From the NCBI RefSeq assembly GCF_003259505.1, contig NZ_QLLK01000001.1:62001-126000 (forward strand): a DNA stretch of 64,000 nt, written 5' to 3'. The DNA comes from Algoriphagus yeomjeoni (GTDB taxonomy: Bacteria; Bacteroidota; Bacteroidia; Cytophagales; Cyclobacteriaceae). The notes beneath the pieces are model-generated. The model saw only the letters and a list, made by a program, of their open reading frames with translations. It was not told where the DNA came from and did no database searches. The position numbers and the translations under genes are program-made. This document shows, in pieces, positions 24,747 to 32,890 of this stretch (within the stretch, counting starts at the first letter, position 1; each line of letters starts with the position of its first letter).

Positions 24747-25973
24747 TTACACGAGTTGTGCTAAAGCTATGCTAAAGGAGCTTTCCGCTAGTTTAACTTT
24801 TTCAGGATTTTTCGAATTTACCTTCAAAAGCGCCTTTTCTATGGTCTTGCTGACATCTGTAAATATAGCCTTATCGGTGACTTCTGCATTATCAGTCATC
24901 AAGTATGCAAACACACGAGCCATCCCACAATTTGCTATGAAATCTGGAATGACAGAAACACGCTGATCAGTCCACACACCAATAGGACCGAAGAAAATCT
25001 CTGGGTCAGCAAAGGGCACATTGGCTCCACAGGAAATAACTTCCAAACCTGCATTGACCATTCGCTCTGCTTGGTCTTGGGTGATCAGTCTGGAGGATGC
25101 TGCCGGAATGAAAATTTCACTTTCCAGATCCCAAATTTTTTCATTGATCTCTTCAAACGTCAGTTGATTTTCTGCTACAAGTTTATTCCCCTTTCTATTA
25201 AGGAAGAGCTCGCGCACCTCATCTAGTGAGTATCCGTTTTCGTTGATAACGCCTCCGTCTCGATCTATAATTCCTACTATTTTCACGCCTTCCACAGCTA
25301 AGAAGCAGGCAGCAGCTGCTCCCACATTTCCCCATCCTTGGATGACCGCTCTCTTTCCTTTAATACTTCCTCCCCAAATGGTGTAATAGTGTCGTACAGC
25401 TTCGGCCACGCCAAAACCCGTAATCATATCTGCTACGGTATATTTCTTTGGTCCATTGGGAGTAAAATCAGGATCTTCGAGAACTTTGGAAACCCCCTGT
25501 CTCAATTGGCCGATTTTTCTGATTTTCTCAGGTTCTGTAGCATGATAGTGACCGTTTACTACACCTTCCTGTGGGTGCCATAATCCATAGGATTCCGTGA
25601 TTGGAATTACCTCATGGATTTCGTCTACATTCAGATCGCCACCTGTACCGTAATAACTTTTTAACAAAGGGATGACAGCTTTGTACCAGCGCCGGAGAAC
25701 TTCATCTTTGCGGGGATCATTTGGATCGAAATTGATTCCTGATTTTGCACCACCGATAGCGGGACCAGAGACAGTAAATTTCACCTCCATAGTTTTGGCA
25801 AGGGATTCTACTTCGCGCTTATCTAGCCCTTTTCTCATTCGAGTACCACCGCCGGCAGCTCCGCCCCGAAGAGAATTTATCACCACCCAACCTTCTGCTT
25901 CTGATTCGCTGTCGCTCCATTCAAAAGTGATTTCTGGCTGCTTGTTTTCAAATTTTTTAAGTAATTCCTGCAT
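24747..25973 (-). CDS. Glu/Leu/Phe/Val dehydrogenase
   Basis: This 408-residue NAD(P)-dependent amino acid dehydrogenase (oxidative deamination or the reverse) carries the substrate/catalytic lysine region KFTVSGPAIGGAKSGI and the Rossmann motif QGWGNVGAA. The SCGANVPFADPE and PDFIANCGM elements also match the family. The frame is open to 26069, inside the anmK gene, but ATG 25973 (MQELLKKFENK) fits the family and avoids the overlap. A TATTTTTG element lies 22 bases upstream. Whether glutamate, leucine or phenylalanine is the substrate cannot be decided. Confidence 0.92.
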   Translation of the reverse strand: MQELLKKFENKQPEITFEWSDSESEAEGWVVINSLRGGAAGGGTRMRKGLDKREVESLAKTMEVKFTVSGPAIGGAKSGINFDPNDPRKDEVLRRWYKAVIPLLKSYYGTGGDLNVDEIHEVIPITESYGLWHPQEGVVNGHYHATEPEKIRKIGQLRQGVSKVLEDPDFTPNGPKKYTVADMITGFGVAEAVRHYYTIWGGSIKGKRAVIQGWGNVGAAAACFLAVEGVKIVGIIDRDGGVINENGYSLDEVRELFLNRKGNKLVAENQLTFEEINEKIWDLESEIFIPAASSRLITQDQAERMVNAGLEVISCGANVPFADPEIFFGPIGVWTDQRVSVIPDFIANCGMARVFAYLMTDNAEVTDKAIFTDVSKTIEKALLKVNSKNPEKVKLAESSFSIALAQLV

Positions 25974-25995
25974 GTAATTTGGGTTTATAATAGGG

Positions 25996-26003
25996 CAAAA
26001 ATA
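25996..26003 (-). promoter_or_regulatory. Candidate -7 promoter element (TATTTTTG on the minus strand) for the dehydrogenase
   Basis: An exact TAnnTTTG match ends 22 bases before the chosen start, supporting independent transcription of the dehydrogenase gene downstream of anmK. A -33 element is not obvious. Confidence 0.45.
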
Positions 26004-26044
26004 GAAAAATAAACCAGTGTTGGCACATGAAGTCTGACGGGCGG

Positions 26045-27118
26045 TTAACCATAAATTACTCCTCCACATGAGTCAATTCTTGCTCCTGTGACAGAAGCCA
26101 AGCAGTTATTTTCATTGCGAAGACGCAGCACTCCAAGAAATCCAAAAATCAATGCTTCCTTAAATTCTATAAGTTCCTGCGCAGCAAAGGTATGAACCCA
26201 TTTATTATCAAGCTGTTTGGCCAGACATTCTATAAAAAATGAATTGTATGCACCTCCTCCTGTAATCAGAACAGAAGGCTGATCATTGCTTTGATGATGC
26301 TTGATAACGTTGGCGATTTGAAAAGCAAAATGCTCCACAAGAGTTCTGAGAATCTCTTTTTCTGAAAGGCCGCTAGAATTTATAAGTGGGATGAAATCAT
26401 TTTCCAGATCCTCTCTACCCAAAGACTTTACCCCTGATTTGGAATAATAAAAAAGTGCATTTAAAGCCTCATATAGGGGTGTATGTAACCTACCCTCCTT
26501 TGCCCACGCACCGCCTTTATCATACTCAGCACCTAATTTTTTTGCCTCGGAATTCAGCAACAGATTAAACGGACAGATATCAAAAGCGATCCGCTTTCCT
26601 GAGGAATCCATGCTAATATTTGCTATGCCTCCCAGGTTGATACAAAAATCAATTGCGGAGAAAAGCAAACGGTCTCCGATGGGAACCAAGGGCGCTCCTT
26701 GCCCGCCAAGCTGTACGTCATGCATCCGGAAATCATTTATTACTTTCTCGCCTGAAGCTTGATGAAGGGCCCAGCCATTTCCGATCTGAAGGCTCAACTG
26801 CCGAGCTGGCTGGTGGAATACGGTATGTCCGTGAGAGCAAACAGCCATAGGTTTGATTTGCTTTTCGCTACAATATTGCCTTACTTTTTTTCCCATCCAC
26901 TTTCCAAAATCCACATCAAGAATTGCCAACTCCAAAGCGGAGAGCTTGTGGCAATTCATAAGTTTTGACCCTAATTCTTCTGGAAAAGGAGCAGTTACTG
27001 CATCTAAAATCTCATAAGACCACTGATCTTGAAGTTCGTAGCTGCAATAAGCTATGTCTAATCCATCTCCGGAAGTACCAGACATCAATCCGATCATGGT
27101 GTATTGGGTAGGACTCAT
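26045..27118 (-). CDS. anmK: Anhydro-N-acetylmuramic acid kinase
   Basis: The 357-residue kinase phosphorylates and opens 1,6-anhydroMurNAc in cell-wall recycling. The ATP-binding motif GLMSGTSGDGLD is at 10-21, and NLGGIANIS and the HGHTVFHQP element are present. The usual FDTGPGN motif reads FDICPFN here. I recall this as a Bacteroidota variant and not a defect. The C-terminal GGGAYN phosphate motif is intact. It is divergent from coaX. Confidence 0.92.
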   Translation of the reverse strand: MSPTQYTMIGLMSGTSGDGLDIAYCSYELQDQWSYEILDAVTAPFPEELGSKLMNCHKLSALELAILDVDFGKWMGKKVRQYCSEKQIKPMAVCSHGHTVFHQPARQLSLQIGNGWALHQASGEKVINDFRMHDVQLGGQGAPLVPIGDRLLFSAIDFCINLGGIANISMDSSGKRIAFDICPFNLLLNSEAKKLGAEYDKGGAWAKEGRLHTPLYEALNALFYYSKSGVKSLGREDLENDFIPLINSSGLSEKEILRTLVEHFAFQIANVIKHHQSNDQPSVLITGGGAYNSFFIECLAKQLDNKWVHTFAAQELIEFKEALIFGFLGVLRLRNENNCLASVTGARIDSCGGVIYG

Positions 27119-27148
27119 GGGTTAAAGTTTGTTAAGTGCCAACTAGCT

Positions 27149-27156
27149 CAAAGATA
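27149..27156 (-). promoter_or_regulatory. Candidate -7 promoter element (TATCTTTG on the minus strand) for anmK
   Basis: An exact TAnnTTTG match on the minus strand, 30 bases before the anmK start codon. The -33 position does not show a clean TTTG. Confidence 0.45.
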
Positions 27157-27222
27157 ATTTAACATGTAGAAAAGGCACTACTTTTTTTGAATGGCTATTT
27201 TGCGGACTATTAATTAACCTGC

Positions 27223-27939
27223 ATGACTAATCTCATTATAGATATTGGTAATACTAGAATCAAATCAGCTCGCTTTGAAGGGGAAAAGTTGATCGAGGAA
27301 GATGTCTTTGACACGCTAGATAATGCATTAACGCATTGGAAATCAGTTTCTTTTGATCAGTGTTTAATCAGTTCTGTAAAGTGGAGTCAAGACGAATTGC
27401 AGGAATTAATCCCCTTTCAATTTGCCTACCTAAGTTCTGACACTAAATTGCCCATTACTAATGCATACGGAACTCCGGCAACTTTAGGCCTAGACCGAAT
27501 AGCTGGAGCAATAGGAGCTTGGGCGATGCGGGGTAAGGGACCTGTTCTCGCGATAGACATGGGAACTTGTATTACTTTTGATCTTATCGATGAAAGAAAC
27601 TCGTATTTGGGAGGAGCCATTAGTCCTGGTCTCGGGATGCGTGCCAAAGCCATGAAAGATCAAACAGCGAGATTGCCCTTGGTTGATCTGAAAAATAAGC
27701 CTGCTGAATTAATCGGCAACAATACCATCACCTGTATGCAAATCGGTATTTGGTACGGAGTTGAATGCGAAATACGAGGGCAAATAGAAGCATACACTAA
27801 AAAATTTCCAGAAATTGAGGTCTTTGTTAGCGGTGGAGACGCCCAATCTTTTGATTCATTGGCAAAAGACCTCATATTTGTAGTCCCAAATTTGGTCCTA
27901 TACGGATTGAATTCTATTCTAAACCACAATGTTGAGTAA
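27223..27939 (+). CDS. coaX: Type III pantothenate kinase
   Basis: The 238-residue enzyme performs the first step of coenzyme A synthesis. It has the ASKHA-fold phosphate motif IIDIGNTRIK (D7), the LGLDRIAGAIGA pantothenate/dimer segment, the DMGTCITFD motif with catalytic aspartate, and GGAISPG. It overlaps the next gene by 11 bases and heads a plus-strand run of envelope-related genes, an arrangement I recall as recurrent in Bacteroidota. Confidence 0.94.
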   Translation: MTNLIIDIGNTRIKSARFEGEKLIEEDVFDTLDNALTHWKSVSFDQCLISSVKWSQDELQELIPFQFAYLSSDTKLPITNAYGTPATLGLDRIAGAIGAWAMRGKGPVLAIDMGTCITFDLIDERNSYLGGAISPGLGMRAKAMKDQTARLPLVDLKNKPAELIGNNTITCMQIGIWYGVECEIRGQIEAYTKKFPEIEVFVSGGDAQSFDSLAKDLIFVVPNLVLYGLNSILNHNVE

Positions 27940-29212
27940 AATCAAATTGCAATTGCTGGGTGTACTATGCACCCTTTTCTTATTTACGGAAACGCAGGCA
28001 CAGACCAGCGCATCTACTTATAGTGCCTTAGGTATCGGCGAATTTAATTATTCGGGCCTTACCAGTAATCAAGGAATGGGGGGACTTGGCATAAGTTACG
28101 GTACTCCATGGAATCCGAACACAGTTAATCCGGCCCTTTCTACCAAAAACACAATTTTTAATTTTGAGGCGGCACTGAATTACAAAAAAATCGCTGCCAA
28201 TAACGGTACGGAAACTTCCGATGTAGATGGCGGTGGATTGTCATATATTGCAATTTCACTTCCAGTTAAAGTAAATAAGTTTACAGTAGGCTTTGGTTTG
28301 AATCAAATCACCAGTGTGAACTATAGATTGAGAATACAAAGTACCGTGGAGAATGCAGAGGTAAGGGCATTCAATGATATAGAAGGTGATGGTGGTATTT
28401 CCGAAGCTTATTTAAGTTTGGGGATGATAGTTGCGAAGAATTTGAGTCTAGGGCTACAAGGATCATATCTTTTTGGGTCAACTATTCGCACGGATCAGTT
28501 GGCACTTTTTAGTGATGAAGGAGCTCCAGTCGGGAATGTCACAGAATATTATGAAAGATTAACAGTTAGTGATGTGGGTATCAAAGCGGGTGCATATTAC
28601 TTCATTCCGTTGAACACAAAGAGCAAGTTACACTTGGGTGCCATTTATCAGCATTTAGGAGATGTTAATGGAAAAGCTTTTGCCAAGCTCGCAGCATTTG
28701 GCCAAGCTAGCGATCCGGATTCGGATGGAGACTTGATTGCCAACGACGAGCCAGGTAGCATTTATATCCCCAATCGCTACGGATTCGGGGTTTCTTACGA
28801 GAAAAACAACAAATTTGTAATCGGATTGGAAGGCCAATATCAGGACTTTAAAAAGTTTAGATCTTTGCTCGACGATCCTCTAAGATTACAGGAAGCAATT
28901 AAGGTAGGCTTGGGATTCCAGTTTTCACCGGATTATCTTAGTGTAGATAGTCCATTGAAGAGGGGAACTTATAGAGTAGGATTGGAATACCAACAGACTC
29001 CATATTATTTGAACGAGACAAATATTAATGACCTTGGCATTAACTTTGGAGCTTCACTTCCTGTGAATCAACTTTCATTATTGAATTTCGCAGTGAAGGT
29101 AGGTCAGCGGGGAACCACTGATAATGGCCTGATCAGAGAGAACTATGTGAACGTAACCTTAGGTTTATCATTGAATGATAATAGTTGGTTCTTCAAACGA
29201 GTATTTGACTAA
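27929..29212 (+). CDS. Predicted outer-membrane beta-barrel protein of unknown role
   Basis: This 427-residue protein has a signal peptide over residues 1-24 (ending TQAQ) and then strand-rich, glycine-rich sequence. The pattern of alternating hydrophobic residues (for example FTVGFGLNQITSVNYRLRI, YRVGLEYQQTPYYL, YVNVTLGLSL) and the near-C-terminal aromatic residues suggest a barrel. The sequence SALGIGEFNYSGLTSNQGMGGLG resembles the start of PorV/FadL-like barrels. Translation is coupled to coaX by an 11-base overlap. Its place before TPR, LptC and PPIase genes suggests a role in outer-membrane biogenesis, but this is context only. Confidence 0.78.
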   Translation: MLSKIKLQLLGVLCTLFLFTETQAQTSASTYSALGIGEFNYSGLTSNQGMGGLGISYGTPWNPNTVNPALSTKNTIFNFEAALNYKKIAANNGTETSDVDGGGLSYIAISLPVKVNKFTVGFGLNQITSVNYRLRIQSTVENAEVRAFNDIEGDGGISEAYLSLGMIVAKNLSLGLQGSYLFGSTIRTDQLALFSDEGAPVGNVTEYYERLTVSDVGIKAGAYYFIPLNTKSKLHLGAIYQHLGDVNGKAFAKLAAFGQASDPDSDGDLIANDEPGSIYIPNRYGFGVSYEKNNKFVIGLEGQYQDFKKFRSLLDDPLRLQEAIKVGLGFQFSPDYLSVDSPLKRGTYRVGLEYQQTPYYLNETNINDLGINFGASLPVNQLSLLNFAVKVGQRGTTDNGLIRENYVNVTLGLSLNDNSWFFKRVFD

Positions 29213-29299
29213 TAATTAACCAAACCATTCAATCAAAATGGTTAAATCCCAAACCCTGGATTTAGACATGAAGATTAAATTGTGCCGAATTAAACCATT

Positions 29300-30610
29300 A
29301 TGAAAATGAAAATTAAATCTACAATCCTAGGGCTTACTGCCCTGCTTCTGGCCGGAATGGTCCAAGCTCAAGAAGGATGGAATTTTCCATCTGATCCTGC
29401 ACAAGAAGCTAAAGCAAGAGAATTAAATGCAGCCTATACTGATTATATGAATTCTGATCAGTACATAGAAGCTACGCATCCGCTGCATTGGCTGCTTGTC
29501 AATGTGCCTGACCTGAATCCTTCTATTTACCAAAATGGTACTAAAATATATGATGAAGCTTCAAAGATTACCACTGACGAAGCTCAAAAGAGAGTTTATC
29601 AAGATTCTGTAATGGCATTGTATACTAAAAGAGGAGAAATTTATAATGATGAATCCAAGTGGATTGAAAACAAAGCGTATTACGCTTATCAATATTACAA
29701 GGATGATAAAGACAAAATTCCTAGCGTAATTGCGGATTTTGAAAGAGCAATAGAAGTCAATGGAAGTTTAGGAACTACAGGACTGTATGCTTATTATTTT
29801 AATACTGTATATAGAAATTATGCTTACCACAGTGCATACACTCCTGAAGAGGTTTTAGAAATATATAACTTCATACAATCTGAATTTGATAAAGCAGAAG
29901 CAGAAGGAACAGAGGTAGCTAGCTTAAGAGGAAGTACTGAGCAAATTTTGGCGGCAATGGAACTTATTGATTGTGATTTCATTGAAAATACTTTAGGTCC
30001 AAAATTGAAAGCTGATCCTACAAACGAAACTCTTGCAAATCAGATCTTTAATTATTCGGTGCAATATAAATGTTACAATACAAATGCTTTCTTACAAGCA
30101 CTTGAAATCAAGCATGCGAAAGAGCCTTCATTCTCTACATCCCAAGTAATTGCGATGAGGTATATGCAGGAAGATAATGCTGCAAAAGCAGAGGAAATGT
30201 GGAGTCAAGCACTAACTCTTGCTGAGAATGATACTCAAAAAGCAGAGGCACAATTTGAATTGGCAAAAATATACCTGAAGCAAGGCAAAAAGTCTGCTGC
30301 AAGAACTGCAGCAAGAGAAGCTGCTAATCTAGATTCATCTAGAACTTCAGATATCTACTCCATGATTGCAGGAATGTACATGAACTCCTTCAATGATTGT
30401 AAAGCAGGAAATAGCCGTGTGAAAGATTATTCAATCTATATCGCAGCTTATAATGCTTACCAAAGAGCAGGTGATTCTTCTGGAATGGCTAATGCCAGAT
30501 CTAGATTCCCTTCTAAAGAAGAGTTGTTTACAGAAGGTATGCAGGCTGGTCAAACCATCAACACAGGATGTTGGATTGGTGAGACTGTCACCTTAGCTAC
30601 AAGAGATTAA
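29300..30610 (+). CDS. Exported tetratricopeptide repeat protein
   Basis: This 436-residue protein has a signal peptide (1-23, ending VQAQ). A helical N-terminal region follows, and then TPR-like helices, most clearly near the C-terminus (AKAEEMWSQALTLAENDTQKAEAQFELAKIYLKQGK). It is probably periplasmic and may scaffold outer-membrane assembly with its neighbours. It ends at a strong terminator (30627). No enzymatic motif is seen. Confidence 0.82.
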   Translation: MKMKIKSTILGLTALLLAGMVQAQEGWNFPSDPAQEAKARELNAAYTDYMNSDQYIEATHPLHWLLVNVPDLNPSIYQNGTKIYDEASKITTDEAQKRVYQDSVMALYTKRGEIYNDESKWIENKAYYAYQYYKDDKDKIPSVIADFERAIEVNGSLGTTGLYAYYFNTVYRNYAYHSAYTPEEVLEIYNFIQSEFDKAEAEGTEVASLRGSTEQILAAMELIDCDFIENTLGPKLKADPTNETLANQIFNYSVQYKCYNTNAFLQALEIKHAKEPSFSTSQVIAMRYMQEDNAAKAEEMWSQALTLAENDTQKAEAQFELAKIYLKQGKKSAARTAAREAANLDSSRTSDIYSMIAGMYMNSFNDCKAGNSRVKDYSIYIAAYNAYQRAGDSSGMANARSRFPSKEELFTEGMQAGQTINTGCWIGETVTLATRD

Positions 30611-30626
30611 TATCTTATTTAATATG

Positions 30627-30654
30627 AAAAGGCAGTCTTCGGGCTGCCTTTTTT
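30627..30654 (+). terminator. Rho-independent terminator with UUCG tetraloop
   Basis: GGCAGTC pairs with GGCTGCC (one G-T wobble) around a TTCG loop. The stem extends into flanking AAAA/TTTT and ends in a T tract. It follows the TPR gene by 16 bases. Confidence 0.9.
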
Positions 30655-30681
30655 CATTTCTAGACTAAAGCAATTTTCAAG

Positions 30682-30689
30682 TATCTTTG
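30682..30689 (+). promoter_or_regulatory. Candidate -7 promoter element TATCTTTG before lptC
   Basis: This is the same 8-mer and the same 4-base distance to the start codon as before the methyltransferase gene at 5414. It lies directly after a terminator, so a promoter is expected here. The transcript would be nearly leaderless. Confidence 0.5.
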
Positions 30690-30693
30690 AGCC

Positions 30694-31239
30694 GTGAAAA
30701 CCAGACTAATTTTCTTCTCACTTATTTGTGTACTCAGTATAACGAGCTCCTGCAGGGAGGATATAGATGCATCTCTGCTAGAGGAGTATGAAGGTCCCAC
30801 AAACATGAGTACTAATTTTCACCTGATTCAGAGTGATTCTGCCATAGTCCGTTCAGAAATCAAAGCACCCAAGCAATTGGAATTCGCCAATGGAAATATG
30901 GAGTTTCCTGAGGGAATAGAGATTCAGATTTTTGAAAAGGATGGTCAATTGAGTACCACGCTGACGGCTGATCGAGGATATTTATTTAAGCAGGAAAATA
31001 TCTTCAAAGGAGAGGGAGATGTACAAGTTCACAACAAGATTAAAGACCAAAAGCTACAGTCAGAAGAGCTTTTTTGGGAGCCAAATAAGAAAAAAATATA
31101 TACTGAGAAGTTTGTAAGAGTACAGGAGGGAAATACATTTTTCTTTGGATCTGCATTGGAAGCCGATGAAACTTTTACAAATTATTCTTTAAAAAATCCC
31201 CGGGATAGCCAGATCCCTCTATCTGAAGACGGGATTTAG
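30694..31239 (+). CDS. lptC: LPS export periplasmic protein LptC, lipoprotein form
   Basis: This 181-residue protein connects the inner-membrane LPS extraction machine to the periplasmic bridge. The leader ends in SITSSC with C20 as the likely lipidation site, the usual Bacteroidota form instead of a transmembrane anchor. The body is a beta-jellyroll-like stretch with the motifs LTADRGYLFKQENIFKGEGDV and SEELFWEPNKKKIYTEKFV typical of LptC/OstA. The start is GTG 30694, which directly precedes the signal peptide. Confidence 0.88.
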   Translation: MKTRLIFFSLICVLSITSSCREDIDASLLEEYEGPTNMSTNFHLIQSDSAIVRSEIKAPKQLEFANGNMEFPEGIEIQIFEKDGQLSTTLTADRGYLFKQENIFKGEGDVQVHNKIKDQKLQSEELFWEPNKKKIYTEKFVRVQEGNTFFFGSALEADETFTNYSLKNPRDSQIPLSEDGI

Positions 31240-31313
31240 ATGAATCTAATGGAAACAATTCTTCTTATTAACGAAATAGAACGCTCTGCTTCCTTTTCTA
31301 TTTACTATTCAGA

Positions 31314-31523
31314 ATGAAATTACTTGACGCATTAATATTATCGCTTTCACTGGCACTGATGATTGTTGGCATCCACCAGACTATTACCCAAGGAGTAGGT
31401 GCATCGTATGCAATTTTTATGTTTGCGGTAGCCTTACTATTTTGGTTTCAGTACCGTAAAATGCAAAAACCCGAAGAGCCTCCTACACCTAAGAAAAAGA
31501 CCAAACCCCGCAAAAAGCGTTAA
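31314..31523 (+). CDS. Small membrane protein with basic tail
   Basis: This 69-residue protein has two hydrophobic segments (about 4-22 and 29-47) and a proline/lysine-rich tail (PPTPKKKTKPRKKR). It lies 2 bases upstream of the CNNM-family gene and 74 bases after lptC. I do not recognise the family. The conserved-looking position and the composition support a real gene. The tail could bind phospholipid headgroups or a nucleic acid, but nothing decides this. Confidence 0.7.
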   Translation: MKLLDALILSLSLALMIVGIHQTITQGVGASYAIFMFAVALLFWFQYRKMQKPEEPPTPKKKTKPRKKR

Positions 31524-31525
31524 GA

Positions 31526-32806
31526 ATGGAAATAAGTTATTATTTGATTTATGTGATTATCACCCTTGCGATGTCTGCCTTTTTTTCGGGAATGGAAATC
31601 GCATTTATCTCAGCGAATAAGCTTCAGATAGAACTTCAAAATAAGCAAGGCGACCTCACAGGAAAGATCTTGAGTGTATTTGTACAGCGCCCTGGGCAGT
31701 TCATCGGAACTACCCTGATGGGCAACACCATCATGTTGGTGCTCTATGGTATTTTCATGGCTTACTTGATGGAAGATCCGCTGAAAAATTTGTTAGATGG
31801 CTACGCTAACGATGCCATTGTACTTATGCTACAGACAGTGATCTCCACCATAGTTGTCCTGATAACTGCTGAGTTTTTGCCGAAAAGTCTTTTCATGCTG
31901 AACCCAAACAGCATGTTGAATTTCTTTTCTCTCCCATTTTGGGTTATTTATATTTTGTTCTATCCGGTTGTTTGGGCTGTGGTAGGCCTTTCCAGGTTTT
32001 TTATAACCAAAATTCTCCGGTTGGAATACAGTGAGGATAAGCCTGTTTTTACGGTTACAGATCTGAATAGCTTCGTTCAGAATCATATCCATAAAGGGAA
32101 GGAAGAAGGTCATGTGGACATCGATACGAAGATTTTTGATAATGCAGTGGAATTTAAAACCGTTCGTGTTCGCGAATGCATGGTGCCCCGTACCGACATT
32201 GTATCTGTGGAGGTGGAAGATGCTATCGAAGAATTGAAGCAGGTATTTGAAGAAAGTGGACACTCAAAGGTCATTGTCTATCGGGAATCTATCGATGATG
32301 TGATTGGCTATTGCCACCAATTAGAGCTTTTCAAAAAGCCAAAAACCATCGAAGAAATCCTGACCCCGATTATTATTGCTCCGGAATCTGCCTTGGCTAA
32401 TGAGTTGCTCATTCAATTTATTCAGGAGCGAAAAAGCCTGGCTTTGGTAGTTGATGAGTTTGGAGGCACCTCTGGAATAGTTTCTATGGAAGATATTATT
32501 GAGGAGATTTTTGGGGAAATCGAGGATGAGTATGACTCAGATGATTTGATCGAGCAGAAAATTTCAGACCAGGAATATTTGCTCAGCGCGCGTCATGAAA
32601 TTGACTACCTCAATGATAAATATGGATGGGAATTGCCCATAGGAGACTTTGAGACCCTATCTGGCCTGATTCTTTCACTTACTGAGAACCTTCCAAAGAA
32701 GGGGGAATCAGTTACTTTTGAGGCGTATAATTTCACTGTGGTGACCAAGCAAGAGCATAGAATAGAGACAGTTCGCTTGAAAATAAATAGCTCTGGAATT
32801 TTCTAG
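31526..32806 (+). CDS. CNNM/HlyC-CorC family transporter
   Basis: This 426-residue protein has an N-terminal DUF21/CNNM membrane domain (about 5-190, with SAFFSGMEIAFISANK at the start). A pair of CBS domains follows (about 210-330, MVPRTDIVSVEV... and SLALVVDEFGGTSGIVSMEDI), then a C-terminal CorC/HlyC transporter-associated domain. The family is linked to Mg2+/Co2+ efflux, though many are called hemolysins. A flavobacterial relative, GldE, is linked to gliding. This gene has no gliding neighbours here. Confidence 0.9.
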   Translation: MEISYYLIYVIITLAMSAFFSGMEIAFISANKLQIELQNKQGDLTGKILSVFVQRPGQFIGTTLMGNTIMLVLYGIFMAYLMEDPLKNLLDGYANDAIVLMLQTVISTIVVLITAEFLPKSLFMLNPNSMLNFFSLPFWVIYILFYPVVWAVVGLSRFFITKILRLEYSEDKPVFTVTDLNSFVQNHIHKGKEEGHVDIDTKIFDNAVEFKTVRVRECMVPRTDIVSVEVEDAIEELKQVFEESGHSKVIVYRESIDDVIGYCHQLELFKKPKTIEEILTPIIIAPESALANELLIQFIQERKSLALVVDEFGGTSGIVSMEDIIEEIFGEIEDEYDSDDLIEQKISDQEYLLSARHEIDYLNDKYGWELPIGDFETLSGLILSLTENLPKKGESVTFEAYNFTVVTKQEHRIETVRLKINSSGIF

Positions 32807-32830
32807 TTAAGCGTTTGATTCAGAATATAT

Positions 32831-32861
32831 TTTGAATTTCGTTAGTAATGCTCTTATTTTG
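32831..32861 (+). promoter_or_regulatory. Bacteroidota-type promoter for the SurA/PpiD-like gene
   Basis: TTTG at 32831-32834, a 19-base spacer, then TTATTTTG at 32854-32861. This matches the -33 TTTG / -7 TAnnTTTG consensus with one mismatch and correct spacing. The start codon is 29 bases further on. Confidence 0.65.
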
Positions 32862-32890
32862 CGACTCTCTAAAAAAGCGTAGTAATAATA

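Noticed and set aside
25974..26069. Longer N-terminus of the amino acid dehydrogenase
   Set aside because: It would overlap anmK and adds residues with no family counterpart. ATG 25973 fits.
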